DNA of 64,000 nt from Scalesia atractyloides (lineage: Eukaryota > Streptophyta > Magnoliopsida > Asterales > Asteraceae): contig CAMTDV010000023.1 of assembly GCA_947069175.1 (NCBI GenBank), forward strand, positions 87,017,563-87,081,562. The letters are read 5' to 3'. The notes below the pieces were generated by a model, which saw nothing but the letters and a program-made list of their open reading frames with translations, was not told where the DNA came from and ran no database searches. Below are positions 54,538 through 64,000 of the stretch, in pieces. How positions within the stretch are numbered: position 1 is the first letter of the stretch; the number at the start of each line of letters is the position of its first letter. The position numbers and the translations under genes are program-made.

Positions 54538-55739
54538 CCCCTGGAGTATAAAGTTCTTATTGCTAATTATAGTCAAGTATTGTTACAATATTCTTAAATT
54601 ATAATCGACCCACAACCCGTTTAATCTGAATAAAAGCATGCACCAGAGCTTAGACAATTCATATTCTAGTTTTAAGTTTGCCATGGTCTTACATGTTACT
54701 TACACGTTAATAGGCAATTAAAAAAGAACTCTATGTATGCGTTTATACCTTGTTGCTGCCTTATTCTCTTTGTTGTTGTCGTGTTCTCTTGTTGTTGTCC
54801 CGTTCTCTTCGGTGACGATGTCAGCATTGCTTCTATCAATATAAATTTTACCAATATTGCATCCCCACCATATTGATATGTGGAAAATAGTGCATCACCA
54901 TATGCTTTCTAAGTTTTATTTGAACAACATTTTTTTAGCATATTGGATCCTAGAGTATAAGGCGTGTGTTTGTTGTTTTAACACAATTAAATACAATTAT
55001 CTATCTGTCTATGTATTTAAGATATGCATCTTATACCTATCACGAGGGATTTTCTGATTTGCGACTAAAAATGATATTCTTCTAAATTTTCTTAGAAAGG
55101 TTCGACTAAAAAAAATTATTTAATATGAGAGAAACATTTAATAGGCGAGAGAGAAGCTAAGATACCAGCGACGATACCTTGCCCCCTACCGCCACCTGCC
55201 ACAAAACCACGACTTATGTCAGCGTCTGTTGTACTACGTATCCTGATACCTACAAAAATGATTAATGGTTAGACAAACGATTACATAAAAATACTAGTTA
55301 GAATTATTGTTTTCTAATGATGATAGATATTTTAGTAATCAAATCTACTCCTCTTATTATGAAATAGACAGAATCACAGGGAAGACTAAACAAATCTAAT
55401 TATGGTTTGCATTAGCTACATCAAGTCATAGATGACAAGTTGACAACTGACTATATGTAATCATATGGTGTACTTGTATTATATATATATACACATTTGT
55501 AGTAACTTGTTTTTATTTTACTTTTTTTTGTCATTTGTATTTTTTTCTTTTTTTTTTTTTGCTTTTTGACTTATTTTTGTCTTTTATCTATTTAATTTTT
55601 TATGATTTTACCTCTCAACTTTAATATTAATAATTTCAATCCTTTAACTTTATTAAAACTTTATAATCAAGTTTTACGTGTTTATCTTCATGTACATACT
55701 GTTATAATCTTAAATTGATTTACGTTAGACGTAAAAGAT
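54538..55739. other. AT-rich region without recognisable gene
   Basis: Flank of solo LTR F. At 55160-55250 a GC-richer patch on the minus strand reads Gly-rich in one frame after a possible intron acceptor (tttttgtag). It is too short to call. The rest is AT-rich with poly-T runs. Confidence 0.35.
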
Positions 55740-56529
55740 TTCCGGTAATAAGTTGGGTCAAATATAACATATTTTTATGTTTATTATTATGTATGTTTTC
55801 AGTTGGTTCACGTTTTAATATAAATTTTATTTTATTTTTTCAACAATGAGTGACGTCAAATATAATACATTTTTGTGTTTATTTTTATGTACGTTTTCAT
55901 ATTGTCTGTGTATGTTTTGACGTAAATTTTATTCGTAAACGAGCCGGGTCTAATATAATACATTTTCATTAAATGGTATAAATTCGAGTCACTTTACCTT
56001 TCCACATTGTCGTAACGTGTCGTAACTATTTCCTTACGTGTTTATTTTTATGAACGTGTCGGTGTAAATTTAAGTTGGTTTACGATTTTACGTAAATTTT
56101 CTTTCGGAAATATGTTGGGTCAAATATAACCTTTTTCGTGTTTATTTTATGTATGTTTTCAGTTGATATACGTTTTGATGTAAATTATAATTAGCAAGTT
56201 GTGTGAATAGTGTTTTCAGCCTATTGACTTTTTTGTTTCTTTCTTGATTTTTTTCTGGATTTTATTATTTTTGATTTTTTACTTTTATTTATGTCTAGTG
56301 TTTTAGTTTTTGGTTCCTTTTTAATTAAACTTATATTTAAGATAACGTTTATGTTTTCATTTATAATTAATTTAAAATCGGCCAGTCTCAATTTAAATTT
56401 GTTTTTATGGTTTTCACTCAATGTAAAAATATATCAATATTCTTTTGAACATATGTCTTTCGGTTCATATACTGAACCAAAATAGATATCAACAAAAAAC
56501 CCGCAGTGTAGCGTAGGTGATCTTACTAG
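55740..56529 (+). mobile_element. Possible Helitron 3' part with degenerate repeats
   Basis: About four imperfect copies of a segment with gttgggtcaaatataacata, ttttatgtttatt and acgttttgatgtaaatttta occur near 55745, 55850, 55935 and 56110. The sequence then ends acccgcagtgtagcgtaggt, tgatctta and CTAG (56526-56529) followed by T. That resembles a Helitron terminus (CTRR end, insertion before T, preceded by a GC-rich hairpin), though the hairpin is poorly formed. The 5' TC end is not identified and no Rep/helicase is present. Confidence 0.38.
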
Positions 56530-57179
56530 TTCTAATTACATTCTAATAACCAATTCACAATTAAAAAACTGAAACAATCTCTTTGAAATTTTCAAATAAA
56601 ACACAAATTTCAACTTTGATACAACACATAGTAGATGTACACTTTAAAACCAAAATCAAATTAACAGTAGTAACCTTCAAATACCTCACTCATAAATTAT
56701 AACCCGAATTAAATTAACGATCACACAAATGAAACCACAAATTACCTAATTGGAGTTGCTGGAATGCTGCACTTATAATCAGATGCAACGAATCTTCAAG
56801 TAAATGATGAACTAAAATGAGTACAGGAACATCTGTATGACAATTTTACAGCAAAACTACAGATTAAAGAGTTACCGATCTAGGTTTTACGTAGAACAAT
56901 TGGTGAATCTTCAGTGATGTGGAGGAGCGATTGGGGAATCGTCCATTCGCTGATCTAGGGTTTTGACATGGTGAATTTGTTATTGTGTTTCTGTTTTCTT
57001 TTATCAAAGATTTTAAAGATTTGAGATTGAAACTAACAGTTTTACACATATAATCAAATATAGTTTAATAATAGCATTACAAAAGTGGTTTGTGCATAAA
57101 GAATTCTTTGTTATACATACAAATTAATTTTAGATTTATTCATCTAACTTTGTTTGTTTTGGCATAACTTTATTTTGAA
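56530..57179. other. AT-rich region, no gene; telobox-like motif
   Basis: Near 56955 the + strand has ctagggttttgac (AAAACCCTAG on the minus strand), a motif common in plant 5' leaders, and a minus frame 57049-56864 runs through it. I see no homology, so no gene is called. Confidence 0.35.
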
Positions 57180-57410
57180 AATGCCATGGTTTTATAGACT
57201 AGTGGTATTTTTGGGGTGGGATAAGGCTTTGAGACTAATAGGTCATGGGTTCAATTTCCGCAAGGGAGGTTTTCCCATATTTATTAGGTTTCCTCCTAAA
57301 TTTGTGTATAGGCATAATGTCTAGTGGATATGGATATGATTAGGTGATTTCACTGGTTGCACGTTGATACTCTGGTAGTCCGTCAGTGATCTAAATTTGC
57401 CGTTCAAAAC
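57180..57410 (+). mobile_element. SINE-like tRNA-derived unit 2
   Basis: The order is tagactagtggtatt, a ggataaggctttgagac segment, a B-box-like GGTTCAATTTC (57248-57258), gggaggttttcccata, and a 3' end ctctggtagtccgtcagtga followed by tttgccgttcaaaac. I remember this 3' end from plant SINE families, so the call is fairly natural, but the A-box is weak and no target duplication was identified. Confidence 0.5.
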
Positions 57411-58012
57411 AAAAACTTTATTTCGAAAATAAGATCGAGAATGTTAGCTTTTGAATTTTATTTATGGTTACAAAGAAAATGGTATAATTGCATTTAAATC
57501 AAGATTTGAAAATATTTGTTCCGTATTCGTTTTTATGTTTTCTTGACATGGAGGCAAAACGTTCTTTGAAAATTAGGTTGTATTCTCAATAAAGTATTTT
57601 TTTGGTACCCGATACAATAACTTTTTCTTTACTATAAGGAACAAAACCGATACCCTTTAAACATTAGTAGAGGTACGGTATTCATTTTTATGTTTTCATA
57701 ACATGGAAGCAAAACGTTCATTAAAAATTAATAACATATTATAAACCATAAAATATAATGGCATATGTAAATTAAAGAGCTAGGAATGCTAGTAAAAAAT
57801 AATATATTTATCTTTCTTATCATATATTCCAAGAATATGAACAAAAACTTCGACTTGCAATCAATTAATAACCTCGATTTATAATAAAATGGTACTACAA
57901 GTACATCTTGGCAGAACGGGTGGGTCAGGTCAAGGGTGGGTTAAAACGGGTTCAGGTCGGGTCGAAACTGGTTGATCCTAAAAATAGTTTGTTTTGGTTC
58001 GGGTCAGACTAG
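57411..58012. other. AT-rich region without recognisable gene
   Basis: Nothing coding. Two related phrases, ttcgtttttatgttttc followed by catggaggcaaaacgttc (57526-57562) and ttcatttttatgttttc followed by catggaagcaaaacgttca (57681-57720), form an imperfect direct repeat about 155 bases apart. Near 57915-58000 the sequence is rich in gggtcaggtc/gggttcaggtcggg. Confidence 0.45.
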
Positions 58013-58810
58013 GTGTCACACCTTGGTTATTCAACACCTCGGCGTGCGACCAATAGATTGCTTTACCTATTTTGCTATAGACAACGGAAAAATGTTTATA
58101 TTTATTTTTATTTATTTAAATAAAATGGGGAATTAAACACCCCCCTTTCAATACAAAATGTTTCATACGTATGGTAATCAAAATTTCTGTCTAACGTCAG
58201 TTTTACAAAATATTTTCGTCACAAGTTTCTTCTATGCCTGGGAATTGTCCTCCTCTCAGCACTAGTCTTGCTATTCATAACTATTCCTGGTGAATAACAT
58301 TTAACCGACACTAAACCATTTTTAGCATAAGCGGTATTAAAGCTATTTAAAACATACTAGTAATCTACACATTCAGCGAGCTCCCGCCCGTTTTACTACC
58401 GAACTTCATGCCCGGTTTTACATATTTCTTCTACTGAACTTTGTGCCTGGTTTTATGATTTCTAACACGTCTACAGTTTGATCAAACTGTATATGCACTT
58501 ATGGTCTGAATGCTATCCGTGGAATACCATGTACACAAAAAAAAATTAATACAAACTCATGCTATTATATAAATATTTTCAAATTTTAAAAAGAGTTCAA
58601 CGTATTCACCTGACTAGTTGGTTAGGTAACAACTTAAAACTTCTAACACCTTGTTACTTCTAAAACATCTTGATCCTAGTAAATATTACCATTCCTTTTT
58701 GCACTTTGATATCATTATTATTTTTCTAAAACGCTCCCTCTGCTCAAGTATATTTTATGATGCACATTTTCTTCTTAATGGTAAGGCATATATATATACT
58801 ACAGTCCTTT
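58013..58810 (-). repeat. 3' LTR fragment of element G
   Basis: Begins TGTCACACC in + orientation. Near 58395-58450 the phrase accgaacttcatgcccggtttta recurs as actgaactttgtgcctggtttta, an imperfect repeat. The full LTR cannot be delimited because unrelated AT-rich DNA (58824-59481) and a pol break follow. Confidence 0.55.
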
Positions 58811-58811
58811 G

Positions 58812-59481
58812 AGTATGTATATAACTACAATAGGGAAGGATCCATTAAAAAGCCGGTTTTGTTTAAATACTTTAAGTAGGAATGTGAAGATAACATGTGA
58901 CACTACTTGTAGATAGGATGGAAGTGTATTTTGGTCATAAAACACAAAGTTCACCCATTTGTTTTTTACAATATGATATAAAAAATCTAGTTAAAAAAAA
59001 TGTAACATAAAAAATCAAGTACAAAATATTCAGCAAAAAAAAACCTAGCACAAAAAAAAATTGAGTACAAAAAACTCAACACAAAAAATATAACACAAAA
59101 ATATAGTACAAAAAATCTAGCACAAAAATGTTATACAACATAGAAATCTAAGACAATTTTTTTGGGTTTTTTAATCTCATATTTTATATAGCAATATAGT
59201 GCTTAAATTAAAGATAAAAAAAGATGTTCGACTTTATGGTGTATTTTTTAAAAAATAATAATATCGTATGAAAAAGTTATGAACGTTTAAAAAATAAGAG
59301 TGGAATATACATGTGCTGAAGAAAGAAAGTCAACAAATAGGTTATTACAAAAAATAGTGTTGCATCCATCTTTTTTCCTACACTTTGATCTTAACCATTG
59401 ATTTAGAAAATAAAAACCAAGTTTTGTTATTATCCTTTTTAGACAAAATCAATTTTTAATTTGATGTTACCCTACTATAGT
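58812..59481. mobile_element. Possible MITE-like insert, about 660 bp
   Basis: actacaatagggaaggatc on the left (about 58824) and, reversed, ACTATAGTAGGGTAACATC on the right (59481 back) agree at 14 of 19 positions. The interior is noncoding with an A-rich array of (agcacaaaaaatctag)-like units at 58985-59130. No convincing target duplication was seen. Confidence 0.35.
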
Positions 59482-59550
59482 ATGTCGAGCTATAAATTCA
59501 ATGTACATTTAGTATTGTACACTTGTAAGGAAACAAGAAAAAACAAAGGA

Positions 59551-60440
59551 TCACAACAATCTAAATGTCATCTTTATAATTTCGAATGGTCCAACAAAAC
59601 TTGGACTTAATTTTCCTTTTTTACTAAATAGGACAAAACCTTTCCAAGGTGAAACTTTTAATAACACCTTGTCTCCTACTGTAAATTCTAACGACTTTCT
59701 TCTTTTGTCAGTATAGATTTTCCGTCTATCTCTAGCCGCTTTTAGATGTTCACATATTTGTAGCACTTTGTGAGTCGTTTCTTGAACTAATTCAGGACCT
59801 GACAATTGACTATCCCCAACTTCTGACCAACGTACAAGCATCCTACACTTCCTACCATACAATGCTTTAAATGGTGCAACATGAATACTTGTGCGGTAAC
59901 TATTATTATATGAAAATCCATTAGGGGTAGATGATCATCCGAAATACCTCCTAAGTCTATCACACATGCTCTAAGCATATCTTCAAGTGTTTGAATTGTC
60001 CTTTCACTCTGCCCGTAAGTTTGGAAATGATAGGTTATGCTAAGAATCAAGCATGTACCCATAGCCCTTTGAAAACTTGGCCAGAATCGTGACGTGAAAC
60101 GTCTATCTCTATCTAACACAATAGATTATGGTACCCCATGTAAAGATACGATCTCATCAACGTATAATCGTGCCAACCTATATATACTATAGCTTTCTTT
60201 CATAGGCAAGAAATGGACAGACTTAGTCAATCTGTCTATAATAACCGAACTTGTGTTCTACCTTCACTTGAGAACAAGTGAGACATTTTGCAACATAGAT
60301 GGCAATGTCCTTTTTCATGCCAATACACCAATAGTTCCTTTCAGATTTTTATACATCTTGTCACTTCCTAAGTGGATCATGTATTTTGACTTTTAAGCTT
60401 CTTCTAAAATTCTTTCCCGTAGATTGCCTGTGATTGGCAC
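59551..60440 (-). pseudogene. pol: Element G integrase, partial
   Basis: The minus frames 60119-59787 and 59862-59551 show LDRDRRFTSRFW (second Asp kept), YGQSERTIQTLEDMLRACVI (Glu kept), MYGRKCRMLVRWSEVG, GDKVLLKVSPWKG and GPFEIIK. Upstream, near 60270-60240, QVKVEH-type zinc-domain sequence runs straight into VIIDRLTKSVHF-type core sequence. About 35-40 residues including the first catalytic Asp are missing. The C-terminus breaks off after GPFEIIK near 59575, so there is no chromodomain-type tail. Confidence 0.82.
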
Positions 60441-61074
60441 CTAAATTCTTGTATTCATTCTTAGGATTTTGTCATCTCCTTTAACCAACTGATTAATCAT
60501 TCCTCTCATTCCTTCTTTCTCCACATTATCTTCTTCCTGGGCTAACCTCTGAACATCCTTTAATTGACTTAACAAATCAACTTTTAGGTCAAGCCGCAAA
60601 GCACGAACTCTTTTTGGCTTTTCCTTTTCCTTCCTGCTCAATGCATCAGCTACTACATTAGCTTTTCCTTGTTTATAACAGATTTCACAATCATACATCA
60701 GCTATTACATTAGCTTTTCATTCTTTATAGCAGATTTCACAATCATAGTCACTTAAGGCTTCCATCCACCTTCTTTGTCTCATGTTAAGTTCTTTCTAAC
60801 CAAAGATATATTTCAAACTTTTGTGGTTAGTGTAAACTGTAAACTTAACTCCATAGAGATAATGCCTCCATAATTTTAGAGCAACGATAATGGTGCTCAA
60901 CTCTAAATTGTGAGTCATATAGTACTTCTCATGAGTCTTGAGTTGACGTGATGCATAAGCAATAACTTTGTTTTGTTGCATTAACACACTACTCATTCCG
61001 GTGTGTGAAGCATTATAGTAGACAATAAAATCTTCAATACCATCTGGCAAGGCTAAGATGAGTGCTTTCGTCAA
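60441..61074 (-). pseudogene. pol: Element G RNase H and linker to integrase
   Basis: The minus frame 61074-60796 has LPDGIEDFIVYYNASHTGM where the family has Cys-Asp-Ala-Ser-His. The catalytic Asp is Asn (61014-61012) and the Cys is Tyr. Later FTVYTNHKSLKYIF has Asn for Asp in the TDHKS motif (60828-60826). The linker frame 60698-60441 keeps KANVVADALSRKEKEKP. Around 60648-60751 a 52-bp tandem duplication disrupts the join. Confidence 0.84.
60648..60751 (-). repeat. 52-bp tandem duplication in element G pol
   Basis: agctactacattagcttttc through gatttcacaatcatacatc, then agctattacattagcttttc through gatttcacaatcatagtc. It duplicates the segment coding for the YDCEI..ANVVA part of the RNase H/integrase linker. 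Confidence 0.85.
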
Positions 61075-61960
61075 CTTTTGTTTTAGGGTTTCAAACGCCT
61101 CATTCTACTTTGGTCCCCATTCAAAATTAACATACTTACATGTCAAAGATGTTAAAGGAACAACAATTCCGGAGAATTCCTGGATAAATTGGCGGTAATA
61201 TCCTGCCAAACCAAGGAAGCTACAAACTTGGGTTGGCGATTTTGGAATCTCCCATTTAGCTATGGATTATCTTTGTGGGGTTTACTTGAATACCATTTGC
61301 ATTTATAACATGCCCAAGAAATTGTACTTCAGAATGCTAAAACTCACATTTGGATAATTTAGCGTACAACTTCTCGTTTCTTAATAATTCAAGTACTACA
61401 CGAAAATGATTTTCATGTTCTTCTTGATTTTTAGACTAAATAAGTATATCGTCAATGAAAATGATAACAAATTTATCTAAATATAGCTTACAAGTCCGGT
61501 TCACATATCCATGAACGCGGCTGGAGCATTAGTGAGTCCAAATGGCATAACGCTAAACTCATAATGTTCATATCTTGTTCTGAAAGATGTTTTAGAAATA
61601 TCTTCTTCCTAGACTTTCAACTGATGATAACCCGAACAAAGGTCCATTTTTGAAAAATAACACGCTCCTTGTAGCTGGTCGAACAAGTCATCGATTCTTG
61701 GAAGCGGATGTCGATTCTTGATAGTTACTTTGTTTAGCTCACCATAATCAATTCACATACGCATTGATCCATCTTTTTTCTTTACACACAGAATTCGAGC
61801 ACGCCACGGCGAAAAACTTGGTCTGATAAAACCCTTCTCTAATAGCTCATCTAGCTGCTTCTTCAACTCTTGCATCTCAGTTGGAGCTAGACGGTTAGGA
61901 GATTTAGCAATCGGTGCTGTACCTGGTACTCGATTTATCTTGAACTCCACCTCGCGGTCT
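61075..61960 (-). pseudogene. pol: Element G reverse transcriptase, many stops
   Basis: The minus frame 61950-61753 has MEFKINRVPGTAPIAKSPNR, TEMQELKKQLDELLEKGFIR, then SPWRARILCVKKKDGSMRM and a stop (TGA where the family has Cys). Further pieces in the same or other frames include IDDLFDQLQGACYF, YEFSVMPFGLTNAPAAF and IIFIDDILI near 61470-61445, so the catalytic DD pair is intact. The SPWGAP motif has become SPWRAR. The thumb/connection part near 61380-61080 is scattered over frames. Confidence 0.83.
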
Positions 61961-62540
61961 AATGGCTAGTCTTGATAATTCATCAAGAAACACATCTGCA
62001 TACTCGGCCATGATCGGTACATCTTCAATTCTCTTCTCGTTGTTATCCACTGATAAGGAAATTAGGTATTCTATTCATCCTTTCCTTGAGCACTTTGCTG
62101 CCTTCACTACCGAAATTATTCTGATCGGTATAGTTGAGTTATTGCCATAAATGGTTATCTTTTCTCTAGTCGGCGCTTGAAGCTTGATGGCTTTCTTGTC
62201 ACAGAGACTTCTAGTTTGATTACTTGTTAGCAAATCCATTCCATGTATGACATCGAAGCCTGCTAATGTCATTGTCAACAATTGCGTAGGTATGACGTGT
62301 CCTAGAATAGTTATCTTAACATTCACTAGGATTTCAGAAAGAGTTGGGTTTCCTTCTGCAGTTTCATCTACACATGTTTGTGCTACTTTAACTAAGGGCT
62401 CATTTAATAGACTACAAAACTTATAACCTAGAAAACTTTGGTTTGCACCCGAATTAAATAGTACTCTAGCATAAACATTATTTACGGGGAACGTACTGTA
62501 ATTACGTCCGGTACTTGAGCAGCCTCACGAGTGTTTAGCG
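61961..62540 (-). pseudogene. Element G aspartic protease
   Basis: On the minus strand, VYARVLFNSGANQSF occurs near 62485-62440; the catalytic Asp of the FDSGA motif is Asn (codon 62455-62453). The later part of the domain is in frame 62326-62075 (TLAGFDVIHGMDLLTSNQ, LCDKKAIKL) followed by a stop. VLGMDWLS-type sequence has become IHGMDLLT. Confidence 0.82.
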
Positions 62541-63762
62541 CAAACGCTCGTGCGTTCCTTTCTTTGCTCCTCCATTTCCACCAGCTCCAACTCCGCCTGC
62601 TTGATTCCTATCAGCCTGATTTCTACCAACTTCATTTCCACCTTGTTGTTTCAGTTTTGGATAATTAAACTTGAAGTGTCCTTGTTCACTACAATTGAAG
62701 CGTCCAAACACTTTCTTTTTAAAACAGTTCTCAATTGTATGTCATGAGATCTTACAATGGTTACAAAAACTAAGTTTTTCAAACCTAAATCTGCATGTCT
62801 CTTTTTGCTAATCTTGCACTCAGGAATTGGAAAATCCTTTTGACCTGACTTCTTGTCAGTTCTTTTCATATCATGATCACCCTTCTTCCTTACCTCATTT
62901 TCTTTATTCTCCTCATGTGTTCTCACCATCTAGTCTGTCAGCAATCCAGCCAACTCCACAGCTGAATCGATAGTTCTAGGCATAGCAGCCTTCATCGTGT
63001 CATTGATTTCACTAACAAGGCCCCAAATATAACGTCGGATCAAGTTTGATTCTAGTTTTGCCAGATATGGCACTAATCGAGAATACTCGAAGAATGTCTT
63101 TGTATATTCTCAAAATTTCGCTCTCTCCATCCTAAGATTTCAAAAACATTCTTCAATATGCTCCTTCTCATGCATGGGACAAAATTTCTACTTCAATAGT
63201 TCACATAATTCTTCCCACTTCATTCCATATGCTCTCTTCCTACCCTTCATCTGAATAATTGTATTCCACCATTCTAGTGCTTCATCTTTAAACGAATTGG
63301 TAATATACGACACTCTATCCTTGTCAGCACATTAGCACATTTACTGATGGCCAACACAACTTCCATTTTCTCCAACCATCATAAGAAAGCGACGACTCCT
63401 TCACTACTAGCAAACTCTTCAGGCTTACAAGCTTTGAATGCCCTATAGGTACATCCTTCCTATTTCGTCTTTTTATTCTCTAATTCATCTTGTCGGAGTC
63501 ACTACCTTCATTAGAGCTTTGGTAGTCTTCCGCCTTTCTTTTTTACTTCTGAACTTGCATTTTCATTTTCATTTTCTGAAGATTCCTGTTGTTTCATGGT
63601 GTCTATTAGTGTAGGTAAACCTTCTACTATCCCTTGCTTTATCATTTACTGAACCTCTTCTTTATTAATGATGGGTTCAACAAGGTTGTTGGCTTCTATG
63701 GTTTTGTTCTTGCATCCCTTGTGTTTTGGGAGGGTTACTGTTCTCCACTGGCCTTGACATTT
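62541..63762 (-). pseudogene. gag: Element G gag and zinc knuckle, broken
   Basis: The minus strand starts MSRPVENSNPPKTQGMQ at 63762. Stops appear soon after. The capsid part is scattered over frames with no long ORF between 63480 and 62930. The frame 62929-62651 holds a Lys/Glu-rich linker (MVRTHEENKENEVRKKGDHD) and then runs out of frame through two Cys/His clusters (near 62775-62735 and 62715-62675). One of these would have a CX2CX4H core, as in T1. The upstream stretch 63763-64000 is leader. Confidence 0.72.
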
Positions 63763-64000
63763 TAAGATGAAATTTTAACAGGAAATATCTGAAAATGTTT
63801 AAAAAATATAAACATACATTAATTCCTAAACGATTACATCATATTCTAATGTTATACAATATTACACATTACACAGCATGCGATATTAAATATCAAACTA
63901 TTGTATAATATTTAGATAATATTCTTATCTTATATAAGTTTGTCTTCCTTACGTTTAATATATGTACTACGTTTAATATATATACTTTGGAGTCAATATT

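Larger units (their letters stand above)
58013..64000 (-). mobile_element. Ty3 chromovirus element G, minus strand, runs off right edge
   Basis: The left end is TGTCACACCTTGG at 58013 (LTR end ..AAGGTGTGACA in element orientation). On the minus strand gag starts near 63762 and is followed by knuckles, protease, RT, RNase H and integrase down to about 59575, then a break, then LTR sequence. Protein motifs closely resemble T1. The element is heavily mutated: protease and RNase H aspartates are Asn, part of integrase is deleted and many stops are present. The 5' LTR and primer site lie beyond 64000. Confidence 0.82.

Noticed and set aside
55150..55260. Possible exon on the minus strand with a Gly-rich frame after a tttttgtag acceptor-like site
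   Set aside because: About 30 codons, no homology recognised and no partner exon.
1..64000. An autonomous, active retrotransposon
   Set aside because: Each Ty3 and copia copy has stops, frameshifts, truncation or lost catalytic residues.

Overview
The window looks like plant nuclear DNA made almost entirely of transposable elements. The evidence is Ty3 elements with tRNA-iMet primer sites, TG..CA long terminal repeats (LTRs) of 1.4 to 3.8 kb and chromodomain-type integrase ends, plus an Athila/Tat-like LTR, Ty1/copia gag relics, tRNA-derived SINE-like units and a TIR element carrying a gene scrap. Several LTR openings, and a Pro/Ser/His-rich extra reading frame ahead of gag, resemble what I remember from Asteraceae (sunflower, lettuce, tansy group). 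The family placement is inference from memory. I see no intact host gene. The only host-like coding sequence is a 43-codon MYB/SANT scrap at 45767-45898.

Layout, left: 1-12424 is a long Tekay-like Ty3 element (T1, + strand) whose left end lies outside the window. It seems to sit in an Athila/Tat-type element (12425-15010, +). That element abuts a copia element (copia-1, 15011-17419, -), which in turn abuts a second copia element (copia-2, 17420 to about 18803, -). Only the right half of each outer layer is visible, which is what nested insertion predicts. From 18804 to 20288 there is repeat-rich noncoding DNA.

Middle: 20289-42440 is one minus-strand Ty3 element (A) split by two younger insertions with clean 5-bp target duplications. 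The first is a 2,947-bp solo LTR (C, 24705-27651, TSD ATCTC) inside pol. The second is an 11,730-bp Ty3 element (B, 30431-42160, TSD TAGAG) inside A's 5' LTR. Solo LTR C carries four tRNA-like modules and a 384-bp tandem duplication. Element B has no recognisable gag and holds a tandem duplication of about 2.6 kb of decayed pol plus an LTR start, with a triple polypurine-tract array in each copy.

Right: 42441-58012 is AT-rich and holds two SINE-like units, a TIR element with about 77-bp inverted repeats (44192-45987), a small LTR-pair element D (48236 to about 50331, -), a solo LTR F (50749-54532, TSD GACTT) and a possible Helitron end near 56529. From 58013 to the window end is a minus-strand Ty3 element (G). 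Catalytic aspartates of its protease and RNase H have become asparagine, and its first integrase aspartate region is deleted.

Every retroelement reading frame carries stops, frameshifts or lost catalytic residues, so none looks autonomous. The interest is in the nested insertion record and in accessory modules: the extra ORF of T1, tRNA-like units in an LTR, duplicated PPT/LTR junctions and a captured gene fragment. Strand calls, domains and TSDs were read by eye. No database search or alignment program was used.
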